DNA of 64,000 nucleotides. Origin: Bacillus_P idriensis_A. GTDB lineage: Bacteria; Bacillota; Bacilli; Bacillales; Bacillaceae. The stretch is from positions 124,001-188,000 of the forward strand of contig NZ_JBCMYF010000011.1 in assembly GCF_050483325.1 (NCBI RefSeq), in the 5' to 3' direction. The stretch's first letter is position 1. Each line of letters opens with the position of its first letter. Position numbers and translations under genes: made by a program. Shown here in pieces: positions 32,771 through 41,482 of the stretch. The notes beneath the pieces are model-generated. The model searched no databases and had not been told where the DNA came from. It saw only the letters and a program-made list of their open reading frames with translations.

Positions 32771-34111
32771 TTAAAACAGCAAATGTGCAATCCCGACAAT
32801 AACAGGAAGCGTAATTAATGTGCGAAGAAGGAAAATGATCACTAAATCCTTAAATGAAACAGGGATTTTTGAACCGAGCAGCAGCCCGCCGACTTCAGAC
32901 ATATAAATAAGCTGGGTAACAGAGACACAAGCTATAATAAATCTGGTCATTTCACTCGTAATTTCACTTGCTAATACTGTAGGAAGGAACATATCGGCAA
33001 AACCAACCACAAGTGTTTTGGATGCTTCTTTTGCTTCTGGTATTTGCATCAGTTCAAGCAGGGGAATGAACGGCATTCCAAGCCAATCAAATACCGGAGT
33101 GAACTCTGCTACCATTAATGCAAGTGTTCCAAGTGCCATGACGATAGGGGCAACCCCCATCCACATATCAAGAACATTTTTTGTTCCGTCCTGAAAGAAA
33201 GAAAGGACACTCTTATTTTTATCTGCCTGAACAAGTGCCTGTTTATAGCCCCAGCTAAATGGAGTATATCCTTCAGGAACAGCTTCAGTAATCTTTTCAT
33301 CCTGACCGTGATAGTAAGTATCAGGTTTAGTGGAGAGTGGAGGAATTCTAGGCAGGACTAAAGCTGCAATAATTCCTGCAAACGTAACAGTCAAATAAAA
33401 TGGGACAAACATATGTCCAAGGTCTACCTGAGAAATGACAACTAAACTGAAGGTAATCGATACAACTGAGAAACTTGTCCCAATTATGGCAGCTTCACGC
33501 TTTGTATAGAAGCCTTCTTCATACTGTTTACTTGTGAGCAATACACCAATCGTTCCGTCACCAAGCCAAGATGCGACGCAATCAACAGAGGATCTGCCAG
33601 GCAATTTAAATACAGGTCTCATGAACTTGGCAAGCAGCGATCCAAACAGCTCAAGCAAACCAAAGTTCAGTAAAAGAGGCAAGAGCAATCCTGCAAAGAA
33701 GAAGACTGAAAATAAAATCGGAAGCAAATCATTTAGAAGAAGTCCGCCGGTATTTTCAGACCAGATCCATTCGGGTCCAATTTTAAATAAGGTCAAAACG
33801 GCAAAGACAGCTCCGATCAATCGGGCGATCATCCAAATAATTGGGACATCCAATAATGCTGTAAAGAAAGGGCTTCTTTTTACAAAATCGGGTTTAGCCG
33901 CTTTGGCTAGAATGGTGCCAATTAAAGTCAGAATAATAATCGCTGTCATGATGGCAGGCAAATAGTTCCCAAGTGCATCCTGAAGGATTCCTGAGAAAAT
34001 CGCAATCGGAATCGTGACATCTCCATTGTATTTAATTGGAACCATAAATAATAGAATCCCAAGCATGGAAGGGATGATAAATTTCATTGTGTTTTTCGTC
34101 TGTGAAGTCAA
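32771..34111 (-). CDS. YjiH family membrane protein (nucleoside-recognition gate domains)
   Basis: Integral membrane protein of 446 residues with about ten hydrophobic segments (IIPSMLGILLFMVPI, LPAIMTAIIILTLIGTILA and others) and two gate-domain cores (NFGLLELFGSLLAKFMRPVFKLPGRSSVDCVASWLGDGTIGVLL and ADMFLPTVLASEITSEMTRFIIACVSVTQLIYMSEVGGLLL), the nucleoside-recognition/YjiH signature. Substrate unknown. The TTG start at 34111 is supported by AAGGAG at 8 bases; the next ATG is at residue 9 inside the first helix. Confidence 0.85.
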   Translation of the reverse strand: MTSQTKNTMKFIIPSMLGILLFMVPIKYNGDVTIPIAIFSGILQDALGNYLPAIMTAIIILTLIGTILAKAAKPDFVKRSPFFTALLDVPIIWMIARLIGAVFAVLTLFKIGPEWIWSENTGGLLLNDLLPILFSVFFFAGLLLPLLLNFGLLELFGSLLAKFMRPVFKLPGRSSVDCVASWLGDGTIGVLLTSKQYEEGFYTKREAAIIGTSFSVVSITFSLVVISQVDLGHMFVPFYLTVTFAGIIAALVLPRIPPLSTKPDTYYHGQDEKITEAVPEGYTPFSWGYKQALVQADKNKSVLSFFQDGTKNVLDMWMGVAPIVMALGTLALMVAEFTPVFDWLGMPFIPLLELMQIPEAKEASKTLVVGFADMFLPTVLASEITSEMTRFIIACVSVTQLIYMSEVGGLLLGSKIPVSFKDLVIIFLLRTLITLPVIVGIAHLLF

Positions 34112-34316
34112 TGTGTGTGCTCCTTACATCTAGTACATATTTATGTAACCTGTGTTATTTTAATGCAATTTGACCAAAAAGCCAATGCTTTTATGTAAAT
34201 TTCCTGTATTTTCTCGTATACAATACCCGGTACAAAAGTTCCTTAATCTTATTATCTGCAAAATGATCAAATCTTAGGTAAGATAGGTAAAACAAATAAT
34301 AAAGGAGACCTAAAAT

Positions 34317-35066
34317 ATGAACAAAGTCATCGATACGATCTTATCTCACCGCTCGATTCGGAAGTTTGAAGAAAAACAGCTGAGTGATGAACAAATCAAA
34401 ACCATTATTGAGTGTGCACAGGCGGCCTCCACTTCAAGTTTTATTCAGGCGTATTCCATCATTGGCGTGAAAAATCCCGCAACTAAACAGAGATTGGCGG
34501 AGCTTGCAGGCAATCAGTCATATGTCGCTCAGAACGGGCATTTCTTTATATTTTGCGCGGATTTGCATCGTCACGAAGTTTTAGCAGAGATGGAAGGCGT
34601 AAATTTAGATGATACACTTGAGAGCACAGAAAAATTCATGGTGGCGGCAATTGACGCTTCGCTCGCAGCACAAAATGCTGTCATTGCCGCTGAATCGATG
34701 GGACTTGGAGCGGTTTATATCGGAGGACTGAGAAACAGCTTGAACGACGTCTCTGAGCTGCTTAAAACACCAGACAGAGTTGTGCCTCTATTTGGGCTTG
34801 CTGTAGGCTATCCGGCTCAAAATCCCGATAAAAAGCCAAGAATTCAGCCTGAACATATTTACCATGATGAAGCTTATGAAACTGACAGCGAAACCTATAT
34901 CAGGCAATTAGAAGACTATAATCGCGTAATTTCTGCCTACTACCATGAAAGGACCGAGGGGCAGAGAGCGGATACTTGGACAAGCCAGATGGCAGCCATG
35001 CTTTCTAAGCCGACCAGAATGTACATGAAAGAGTTTGTTGAATCGAAAGGGTTTAATAAAAGATAA
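34317..35066 (+). CDS. FMN-dependent NADPH nitroreductase (NfsA/YcnD family)
   Basis: Oxygen-insensitive flavin reductase/nitroreductase of 249 residues. Motifs: HRSIRKFEEKQL at the N-terminus (FMN phosphate binding, residues 11-22), ECAQAASTSSFIQAYSIIGV, GHFFIFCADLHRH, AAQNAVIAAESMGLGAVYIGGLRNS, and PLFGLAVGYPAQNPDKKPRI, all as in B. subtilis YcnD/NfrA. The C-terminus (MYMKEFVESKGFNKR) also matches. It reduces flavins and nitroaromatics with NADPH. RBS AAAGGAGACC. Terminator at 35157. Confidence 0.88.
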   Translation: MNKVIDTILSHRSIRKFEEKQLSDEQIKTIIECAQAASTSSFIQAYSIIGVKNPATKQRLAELAGNQSYVAQNGHFFIFCADLHRHEVLAEMEGVNLDDTLESTEKFMVAAIDASLAAQNAVIAAESMGLGAVYIGGLRNSLNDVSELLKTPDRVVPLFGLAVGYPAQNPDKKPRIQPEHIYHDEAYETDSETYIRQLEDYNRVISAYYHERTEGQRADTWTSQMAAMLSKPTRMYMKEFVESKGFNKR

Positions 35067-35156
35067 GCGGATGGAAAGCTTGTTACTGGACAAAATCCGC
35101 AGTCAAGTGAAAATGCGGCAAAAGAATTTGTCATAGTTTTATCAAAATAAACTGCT

Positions 35157-35183
35157 GAAAAAGACCTTAAATGGTCTTTTTTT
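35157..35183 (+). terminator. Terminator of the nitroreductase gene
   Basis: AAAAAGACC (35158-35166), loop TTAAAT, GGTCTTTTTTT. Confidence 0.8.
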
Positions 35184-35307
35184 GTTGGTTTTTGTTTCAC
35201 GTGGAACGTTTTGTTTGAGAAACGTTTACATTTGAATAGATGCTATGATTATAATGTAATTATTATTTGGAGGGTTATTGTTTCTTCTGATGAAAGTGGT
35301 GGGGAAA

Positions 35308-35757
35308 ATGAAAATAGATGAGATTGACAGGAAAATCATAAAATTATTAACGGAAAATGGCCGCATGTCGTATGTGGATATTGGAAAACAATTAGAACTT
35401 TCCCGAGTGGCAGTACGGGAAAGAGTCAATCAATTAATTAGTGAAGGTGTCATTGAAAGGTTCACTGTAGTCGTAAATTCAGAGAAGGTCGGCAGAGCTG
35501 TATCTGCATTTTTTGAAGTGGATTGTGAACCTGCCTTTTTAGTAGAGGTTGCTGAAACGCTTGCAGACAATCCTAAGGTAGCCAGCTGCTATCAAATGAC
35601 AGGGCCGAGCACTCTGCATATGCATGTGCTTGTTGAAGACTTTACGGCGCTTGAAAAATTTATTAACCACGAGCTTTATGCTCTGGAAGGAATCACGAGA
35701 GTTGAAAGCCACATCCTGCTCAGAAGATTTAAGAGCCGGAATGGACTGAAATTATAA
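35308..35757 (+). CDS. ywrC: Lrp/AsnC family regulator YwrC
   Basis: Transcription regulator of 149 residues: N-terminal helix-turn-helix (IDEIDRKIIKLLTENGRMSYVDIGKQLELSRVAVRERVNQLISEGVI), then a RAM ligand domain (TVVVNSEKVGRAVSAFFEVDCEPAFLVEVAETLADNPKVASCYQMTGPSTLHMHVLVEDF). B. subtilis ywrC lies in the same block with ywrD, ywrB and ywrA and is tied to chromate control there. GGTGGGG precedes ATG 35308; ATG 35290 is an alternative. Likely regulator of the promoter at 35787. Confidence 0.83.
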   Translation: MKIDEIDRKIIKLLTENGRMSYVDIGKQLELSRVAVRERVNQLISEGVIERFTVVVNSEKVGRAVSAFFEVDCEPAFLVEVAETLADNPKVASCYQMTGPSTLHMHVLVEDFTALEKFINHELYALEGITRVESHILLRRFKSRNGLKL

Positions 35758-35786
35758 TATAAGCAGCTTTTTGTATCTTAAATAGA

Positions 35787-35814
35787 TTGAATATTTAACG
35801 TATTCAGATATAAT
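35787..35814 (+). promoter_or_regulatory. Promoter of ywrD with an inverted repeat
   Basis: TTGAAT (35787-35792), 16 bases, TATAAT (35809-35814). Between and across them TGAATA (35788-35793) and TATTCA (35801-35806) form an inverted repeat, a plausible operator for the upstream Lrp-type regulator. Confidence 0.6.
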
Positions 35815-35925
35815 TTGAAATAGAATATGTATATTGCAAAATGTAACCTATGTAAGTCAAATACTTAACAAATGTTTGATTCTTAATTAGTTTTTAAACA
35901 ATATGATTATAAGGAGATCTGTTAT

Positions 35926-37536
35926 ATGAACTTCGATTATTTAAATCATCCATATCCCTCAGAGCGGCAGACTGTATTTGCGAAAAATGGAATGGTCGCC
36001 ACTTCTCAGCCCCTTGCTGCACAGGCTGGTTTGGATATTCTGAAAAAAGGCGGAAATGCGATCGATGCTGCGATAGCAGCGGCTGCCGCTTTAACAGTTC
36101 TTGAACCAACCTCTAATGGCATTGGAGGTGATGCATTTGCACTGGTTTGGACAAACGGAAATCTTTATGGCCTAAATGCAAGCGGTCCTGCTCCATCGGG
36201 GCTCTCTATAGAAGCAGTTAAAGCTAAAGGATACACAAAAATGCCTGTACATGGAGTAACTCCTATAACCGTTCCAGGCGCTCCTGCTGCTTGGGTACAG
36301 CTATCAAAGCGCTTTGGACGTCTGCCTCTTCAAGATGTGCTTGCCCCTGCAATTGCATATGCTGAAGAAGGATATCCTTTAACTCCCATTCTAGGGAAAT
36401 ACTGGGCTATGGCATATGAAAAATTTAAAACGGCTCTGACAGGTCCTGAGTTCGAGGCGTGGTTTGCTGCTTTTGCACCAAACAAGCGGGCCCCTAAAAT
36501 CGGTGAAATCTGGCGTTCTGCGGATCATGCAGCTACTTTAAGAGAAATAGCTGAAACGAATGGAGAAAGCTTCTACCGCGGACGACTAGCAGAGAGAATC
36601 AGTGCTTTTATTGAAAAACACGGCGGTTTTCTATCTAAAGAAGATCTTGCCTCCTATGAAGCAGAATGGGTTGATCCAATTTCGGTGCATTACAAAGGGT
36701 ATGATGTGTGGGAGATCCCGCCAAATGGCCAGGGGATTGTCGCTTTGCTTGCGCTTAATATAGTAAAGGGCTATACAATGACAGAAAAAGACAGTGCAGA
36801 TACATATCATAAACAAATTGAAGCGATGAAGCTTGCTTTTACAGACGGGAAAGCATATGTAACAGATCCAAAAGAGATGAAGATCTCTGCAGAAGAGCTT
36901 TTGTCAGCACAATATGGAGAATTGAGAAGAGCGGAAATAACGGATGAGGCGATACTGCCTGAAGCCTATGAGCCTGCAAAAGGCGGCACTGTGTATTTGG
37001 CCGCTGCAGACGGAGAAGGCAATATGGTTTCGTTCATCCAGAGCAATTACATGGGATTTGGCTCGGGTGTTGTCATTCCTGGAACGGGAATCTCCATGCA
37101 AAACCGGGGACATGATTTTTCTCTTGATGAAACACATCCGAATGCATTAAAACCGGGCAAGAAAACCTACCATACTATTATTCCAGGTTTTTTGACAAAG
37201 GATAATCAAGCTGTAGGCCCATTTGGAGTAATGGGAGGTTATATGCAGCCTCAGGGACATCTTCAAGTAGTCATGAACACGATTGATTTTCACCTGCATC
37301 CGCAGGCAGCGCTTGATGCACCGCGCTGGCAGTGGATGGAGGGTAAAAAGGTGCTTGTTGAGCCTCATTTTCCTTCGCATCTAGCACAAGCTTTAGTCCG
37401 AAAAGGGCATCAAATCCAAAAGACAGTGGATACAGGCCAATTTGGACGCGGACAGATTATATGGAGGGATCCTGATACAGGTGTGCTGACTGGAGGAACA
37501 GAGCCAAGAGCAGATGGATCGATTGCATCGTGGTAA
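35926..37536 (+). CDS. ywrD: Gamma-glutamyltransferase-like protein YwrD
   Basis: Ntn-hydrolase of 536 residues, GGT family; it autoprocesses and transfers or hydrolyses gamma-glutamyl groups. N-terminal MVATSQPLAAQAGLDILKKGGNAIDAAIAAAAALTVLEPTSNGIGGDAF is diagnostic; the processing Thr lies in AKGGTVYLAAADGEGNMVSFIQSNYMGFGSG (about residues 352-354), followed by TGISMQNRGHDFSLDETHPNALKPGKKTYHTIIPG. It has no signal peptide, so it is cytoplasmic, unlike secreted Ggt. Same neighbours as in B. subtilis (chromate transporter genes), but the metabolic link to them is not known. Confidence 0.88.
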   Translation: MNFDYLNHPYPSERQTVFAKNGMVATSQPLAAQAGLDILKKGGNAIDAAIAAAAALTVLEPTSNGIGGDAFALVWTNGNLYGLNASGPAPSGLSIEAVKAKGYTKMPVHGVTPITVPGAPAAWVQLSKRFGRLPLQDVLAPAIAYAEEGYPLTPILGKYWAMAYEKFKTALTGPEFEAWFAAFAPNKRAPKIGEIWRSADHAATLREIAETNGESFYRGRLAERISAFIEKHGGFLSKEDLASYEAEWVDPISVHYKGYDVWEIPPNGQGIVALLALNIVKGYTMTEKDSADTYHKQIEAMKLAFTDGKAYVTDPKEMKISAEELLSAQYGELRRAEITDEAILPEAYEPAKGGTVYLAAADGEGNMVSFIQSNYMGFGSGVVIPGTGISMQNRGHDFSLDETHPNALKPGKKTYHTIIPGFLTKDNQAVGPFGVMGGYMQPQGHLQVVMNTIDFHLHPQAALDAPRWQWMEGKKVLVEPHFPSHLAQALVRKGHQIQKTVDTGQFGRGQIIWRDPDTGVLTGGTEPRADGSIASW

Positions 37537-37561
37537 GGGAAGAATTTGAGGTGATTTATTT

Positions 37562-38128
37562 GTGAAACAGTGGAATATTTTCATCGCATTTTTCAGGTCA
37601 GGCATGCTTGGATTTGGGGGAGGCCCCTCGACAATTCCGCTAGTGCATAAAGAAGTGGTTGAGAGATTTAAATGGATGAATGATGATGAATTTTCAGATG
37701 TACTGGCCCTCGGAAATACACTTCCGGGGCCAATTGCAACGAAAATGGCCGGGTACATCGGATATCGGATCGGGGGCTATGCAGGCATGCTGACTGCTGT
37801 TATTGCAACGGCTCTTCCAACCGTCATTTTGATGATTTTGCTGCTGACAACCTTAAATGCATATAAAGATGAAGCATGGGTCAGAGGAATGTCCCAAGCC
37901 GTTCTGCCGGTCGTGGCTGTCATGCTTCTTACTCTTACATGGGATTTTGCGAAGAAATCATCACAGTCCTTTGGTTTGCTTCAAACGGTTATCCTTATGG
38001 GGGCATCCCTTTTCTTAATGGAGGCCCTCCATGTTCATCCAGGTATTTTAATTGGTATTCTGCTGCTTTGGGCTATTTTTTATAAAGGGAAAAGCAGCGG
38101 GAAGAAAATGAAGGGGATGGATTCATGA
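37562..38128 (+). CDS. ywrB: Chromate transporter, half-size, YwrB
   Basis: Short-chain CHR protein of 188 residues, six hydrophobic segments. It begins IFIAFFRSGMLGFGGGPSTIPLVHKEVV and has the family motif FSDVLALGNTLPGPIATKMAGYIGYRIGGY. In B. subtilis two half proteins, YwrB and YwrA, work as a pair. The GTG start at 37562 has GAGGTGAT upstream; the stop overlaps ywrA by 4 bp, so the pair is translationally coupled. Probably exports chromate, with sulfate-like anions as alternatives. Confidence 0.87.
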   Translation: MKQWNIFIAFFRSGMLGFGGGPSTIPLVHKEVVERFKWMNDDEFSDVLALGNTLPGPIATKMAGYIGYRIGGYAGMLTAVIATALPTVILMILLLTTLNAYKDEAWVRGMSQAVLPVVAVMLLTLTWDFAKKSSQSFGLLQTVILMGASLFLMEALHVHPGILIGILLLWAIFYKGKSSGKKMKGMDS

Positions 38129-38655
38129 TTTACTGGCACATTTTTTTGGCCTTCTTCCTGCCTGGAATCCTCGGATACGGGGGAGGTCCAGCTTCCATAC
38201 CTCTAATTGAAAAAGAAGTAGTTGACCGCTATGAATGGCAGACAGTCAGTGAATTCAGTGAGACACTGGCACTTGGAAACGCGCTTCCTGGCCCGATCGC
38301 AACAAAAATGGCAGGTTTTATCGGCTATCAGGAGGGCGGCTTTCTTGGGGCGGCGGTTGGGCTGTTTGCCACGATTGCACCCTCACTGATTTTAATGCTG
38401 ATTCTTTTAAAGGTTCTCATGAAGTATAAAGAATCTCCTCAGGTAAAAAGACTATCCACAGTGGTAAGGCCTGTCATCGCGGTAATGCTTGGAGTAATGA
38501 CCTATCAATTTCTGGATAATGCAGTGCTTGGTTTTGGAATATGGCATACCCTGCTGCTGTTTGTCCTTAGTTTCGTCCTGCTTGAAAAAATGAACGTTCA
38601 TCCTGCATTTGTCATTGCAGGAGCGCTTGTTTATGGTGGAGTCTTCCTTTCATAG
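38125..38655 (+). CDS. ywrA: Chromate transporter, half-size, YwrA
   Basis: Second half-size CHR protein of 176 residues, motif FSETLALGNALPGPIATKMAGFIGYQEGGF. It is clearly homologous to the preceding ywrB product (same GNxLPGPIATKMAG core), the usual arrangement of paired short chromate transporters. It starts inside the ywrB stop (ATGA). The hairpin at 38666 follows. Confidence 0.87.
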   Translation: MIYWHIFLAFFLPGILGYGGGPASIPLIEKEVVDRYEWQTVSEFSETLALGNALPGPIATKMAGFIGYQEGGFLGAAVGLFATIAPSLILMLILLKVLMKYKESPQVKRLSTVVRPVIAVMLGVMTYQFLDNAVLGFGIWHTLLLFVLSFVLLEKMNVHPAFVIAGALVYGGVFLS

Positions 38656-38665
38656 TTTGTTCTGT

Positions 38666-38695
38666 CCCTCTTCAAAAATGAAAGAGGGTTTTTTT
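38666..38695 (+). terminator. Terminator of the ywr block
   Basis: CCCTCTT (38666-38672), AAGAGGG (38682-38688), seven T. Confidence 0.8.
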
Positions 38696-38730
38696 GAATA
38701 AAATTTAAGATAATCACAATAGTTTTAGAC

Positions 38731-38844
38731 TTATCAACAGACCTGTGAATAATCGCATTTTCTCTGTATATATAGTGGCGAACAATTGTACCCACACAAA
38801 ATGTGGATAGAAATTGTGGATATGTTGATAACTTCTGTTGATAA
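38731..38844. promoter_or_regulatory. DnaA-box-like cluster ahead of sacT
   Basis: Six nine-base sites within 114 bp: TTATCAACA (38731), TGTGAATAA (38744, complement TTATTCACA, an exact TTATnCACA), TGTGGATAG (38802), TGTGGATAT (38815), TGTTGATAA (38823), TGTTGATAA (38836). Five differ from TTATCCACA/TGTGGATAA by one base. The last four share one orientation and are packed tightly. I recall that B. subtilis carries a DnaA-box cluster in the same ywcI-sacT interval. Direct binding is not shown. Confidence 0.6.
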
Positions 38845-38897
38845 CTGTTGTCGAATGGTGGAATAACATGTGAATATCTAATAATTTTACAAAAAAA

Positions 38898-38912
38898 TTA
38901 AAAACGTTTACA
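38898..38912 (+). promoter_or_regulatory. cre-like site upstream of sacT
   Basis: TTAAAAACGTTTACA matches WTGNAANCGNWNNCW with one mismatch. CcpA control of sucrose genes would be expected. Confidence 0.4.
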
Positions 38913-39001
38913 TAGATTTACAAAATGCACATGTATTTGTGCTTTTTCAGCATTTTTGGCATGATGATGTTACAATCACGCAGACAGGAAGGAATGGACC
39001 T

Positions 39002-39823
39002 TTGAGAATTTATAAAATCTTAAACAATAATGCTGCAGTCGTTCTTGATAATCAGCAGGAGAAAATTGTAATGGGTCCGGGAATTGCTTTTCAAAAAAGC
39101 AAAAATGATATTATACCGGCCGGCAAAATTGAAAAGATATTTGTGATGAGAGAAGAAAACGAAAAATTTCAGCAGCTGCTGCAAATGGTCCCCGAAGATC
39201 ACGTCGAGCTTGCCGAGGAAATCATCAGCTATGCGGAAGGCCGTCTGATGTCGCCGCTCAGCAATCACATTCACATAGCTCTGACAGATCATCTGTCGTT
39301 TGCTATAGAAAGAATTCAGCAAGGATATCAAATTCAAAATAAATTGCTGAATGAAATTAAAGTTCTCTACAAAAAAGAATTTGAGATTGGACAATGGGCA
39401 ATCCAAAAGGTGCAGGAAAAGCTTGGCATAACTCTTCCGGAAGATGAAGCGGGACACATTGCCCTCCATATTCATACGGCGAAATTAGATTCTGCTGATA
39501 TGACAGTTACTCTAAAGCATACGTCCATTATTAAAGAATCAATCAGCATAATAGAAGAGCATTTCGGACTAAAGCTCAGTGAAAATTCCATTTCCTATCA
39601 GCGTCTGCTGACTCACCTTAGATTCGCCTTAAATCGCCTCGAGCAGGACGAGGAATTTCATGTCATGGATACAGACATGCTGAGCCTGATTCAGGAAAAA
39701 TACAAGTTTTCCTATCAATGTTCAATAAAGATTGCCGATTATTTAAGCGAGGAATACAATCTGCATTTTCCAGAATCAGAGATCGGCTACATTACTCTTC
39801 ATATTCAGAGATTAAGCGATTAA
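39002..39823 (+). CDS. sacT: SacT/LicT-type transcription antiterminator
   Basis: RNA-binding antiterminator of the BglG/SacT family, 273 residues: a CAT RNA-binding domain (RIYKILNNNAAVVLDNQQEKIVMGPGIAFQK, residues 2-32 onward) and two PTS regulation domains with phosphorylated His (NHIHIALTDHLSFAIERI; AGHIALHIHTA; LLTHLRFALNRL; IGYITLHIQRL). It should bind the RAT sequence at 39887 and let transcription into sacP when sucrose is present. The TTG at 39002 is chosen: AGGAAGGA lies 9 bases upstream and the family starts there; the longer frame from 38939 is unlikely. Confidence 0.9.
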   Translation: MRIYKILNNNAAVVLDNQQEKIVMGPGIAFQKSKNDIIPAGKIEKIFVMREENEKFQQLLQMVPEDHVELAEEIISYAEGRLMSPLSNHIHIALTDHLSFAIERIQQGYQIQNKLLNEIKVLYKKEFEIGQWAIQKVQEKLGITLPEDEAGHIALHIHTAKLDSADMTVTLKHTSIIKESISIIEEHFGLKLSENSISYQRLLTHLRFALNRLEQDEEFHVMDTDMLSLIQEKYKFSYQCSIKIADYLSEEYNLHFPESEIGYITLHIQRLSD

Positions 39824-39830
39824 AAAAATC

Positions 39831-39872
39831 TTGACGCACACGCTTTCATCCCATACAATGAAAGCGGATTAA
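39831..39872 (+). promoter_or_regulatory. Promoter of sacP operon with overlapping palindrome and cre-like site
   Basis: TTGACG (39831-39836), 17 bases, TACAAT (39854-39859). CGCTTTCAT (39841-39849) and ATGAAAGCG (39858-39866) form a perfect inverted repeat over the promoter, and ATGAAAGCGGATTAA (39858-39872) is one base off the cre consensus. Confidence 0.7.
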
Positions 39873-39886
39873 AAAACTTGATATCC

Positions 39887-39985
39887 GGGATTGTGACTGG
39901 TTATGCAGGCAAGACCTAAAATTTGTAAAGAGATCAATGGAGAACCTCTGTCTATGATACCTTTATAAGTTTTAGGTCTTTTTTC
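39887..39985 (+). promoter_or_regulatory. RAT antiterminator and overlapping terminator
   Basis: GGGATTGTGACTGGTTATGC followed by AGGCAAGACC (39887-39916) fits the ribonucleic antiterminator of sac genes. AAGACCTAAAA (39911-39921) can pair with TTTTAGGTCTT (39970-39980), followed by a T run, giving a terminator. The two structures share the AAGACC segment, so SacT binding to the RAT would prevent the terminator. Confidence 0.88.
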
Positions 39986-40006
39986 TATTCTAAAGGAGGA
40001 TTAACA

Positions 40007-41386
40007 ATGAATTACAAAGACGCTGCAGAAAAAATTGTTCCGCTGCTCGGCGGAAAAGAAAATATCATCAGTGCCACTCACTGTGCTACAAGGCTCCGTT
40101 TGGTTTTGCAGGATGAAAGCAAAGCCGATAAAGCGGAAATAGAAGAGGTTGAAGGGGTTAAAGGCGCATTCGCAAGTTCCGGGCAATTTCAAATTATATT
40201 TGGTACAGGGAATGTGAATAAAGTCTATGAACAGCTGCAGCCAATGATCGGAAGGATCGATGCAGATACCGTATCGCATGCTGAAGCTGTAAAGCAAAAA
40301 ATGAATCCATTTGCCCGGTTTGCAAAAACACTGTCGAATATCTTCGTTCCGATCATTCCGGCAATCGTAGCAAGCGGTTTATTAATGGGTCTGCTTGGGA
40401 TGATGAAAGCATTTGAGTGGGTTAGTACAGACAGTCCATTCATTGTTTTGCTTGATATGTTCTCAAGTGCAGCATTTATCATTCTGCCGATTCTAATTGG
40501 TGTCAGCGCATCCCGCGAGTTTGGAGCAAACCCCTATTTAGGGGCAGTCATCGGGGGGATTTTGACACACCCTGCCCTGCTGAATCCGTGGGGACTGGCT
40601 GAAGCGAAGCCGGAGTATTTGAATTTTGCGGGAATGGATATCGCGATGCTTGGCTATCAGGGAACCGTTATTCCCATTCTTCTTGCTGTATATATGATGA
40701 GCAAAATTGAGAAAGGGCTTCGAAAAATTGTACCTAACTCGATTGACTTGCTTGTGACACCATTTTTGACGATCATCTCAACAGGTTTTATCGCTTTAAT
40801 TGCTATTGGCCCTATTGGCCGCGGATTAGGAACTCTGATTACGACTACGTTAACTTACGTATATGATACAGCTGGTTTTATGGCGGGGCTGATCTTTGGA
40901 GGAACCTATTCTTTAATCGTACTGACAGGTGTTCATCACAGCTTTCATGCCATTGAAGCAGGCCTGCTTGCAGATCTTGGGAAGAACTATCTCCTCCCGA
41001 TCTGGTCAATGGCAAACGTTGCCCAGGGCGGAGCGGGACTCGCCGTTTTCTTCATGACAAAGCGTGCGAAAACAAAAGAAATTGCATTGCCTGGAGCATT
41101 CTCGGCTTTCTTGGGAATTACCGAGCCGGTTATTTTCGGAGTCAACTTGCGCTACAGAAATCCATTTATTGGCAGTATGATTGGCGGAGCACTTGGCGGA
41201 GCATACGTTGTCTTTACGAATGTTGCGGCAAATGCCTATGGATTAACGGGCATTCCGATGATTGCCATTGTTGCTCCATTCGGAACATCGGCGATCATGA
41301 ATTATCTGATCGGATTTGTCATTGCCGCAGCGGGTGCTTTCATTGCAACACTGCTTCTGGGATTAAAAGAAGAAGAGACAAAGTAG
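40007..41386 (+). CDS. sacP: Sucrose-specific PTS enzyme IIBC
   Basis: Phosphotransferase permease of 459 residues importing sucrose and releasing sucrose-6-phosphate. N-terminal IIB domain with phosphorylated Cys in ATHCATRLRL (residues 23-32), and a IIC membrane domain (about 105-459; GLLMGLLGMMKA, GVSASREFGANPYLGAVIGGILTHPALL, VHHSFHAIEAGLLADLG, GITEPVIFGVN). No IIA domain is present, so the glucose-type IIA must come from elsewhere. First gene of the sac operon, under RAT control, RBS AAAGGAGG. Confidence 0.93.
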   Translation: MNYKDAAEKIVPLLGGKENIISATHCATRLRLVLQDESKADKAEIEEVEGVKGAFASSGQFQIIFGTGNVNKVYEQLQPMIGRIDADTVSHAEAVKQKMNPFARFAKTLSNIFVPIIPAIVASGLLMGLLGMMKAFEWVSTDSPFIVLLDMFSSAAFIILPILIGVSASREFGANPYLGAVIGGILTHPALLNPWGLAEAKPEYLNFAGMDIAMLGYQGTVIPILLAVYMMSKIEKGLRKIVPNSIDLLVTPFLTIISTGFIALIAIGPIGRGLGTLITTTLTYVYDTAGFMAGLIFGGTYSLIVLTGVHHSFHAIEAGLLADLGKNYLLPIWSMANVAQGGAGLAVFFMTKRAKTKEIALPGAFSAFLGITEPVIFGVNLRYRNPFIGSMIGGALGGAYVVFTNVAANAYGLTGIPMIAIVAPFGTSAIMNYLIGFVIAAAGAFIATLLLGLKEEETK

Positions 41387-41425
41387 GACTTGCTATTTAA
41401 AACAAGAATTAAGTAAGCTATAACT

Positions 41426-41456
41426 AAAAATCAGGCAGTTGGATGCCTGATTTTTC
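41426..41456 (+). terminator. Hairpin between sacP and the fructokinase gene
   Basis: AAATCAGGCA, GTTGGA loop, TGCCTGATTT, then a T-rich tail. It may reduce expression of downstream genes relative to sacP. Confidence 0.75.
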
Positions 41457-41482
41457 TTTCACTTGAGAGGAGAGCTGCTTCC

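Noticed and set aside
32671..32810. Short frame after GGAGGCG, ATG 32671
   Set aside because: It passes through the YjiH terminator and into the antisense of that gene; composition is not protein-like.
36631..37380. Several ORFs antisense to ywrD
   Set aside because: Low-complexity shadow frames without RBS; ywrD has full-length family similarity.
38731..38844. Chromosomal replication origin
   Set aside because: No dnaA, dnaN, rpmH or AT-rich unwinding element nearby; a DnaA-binding cluster away from the origin is more fitting.
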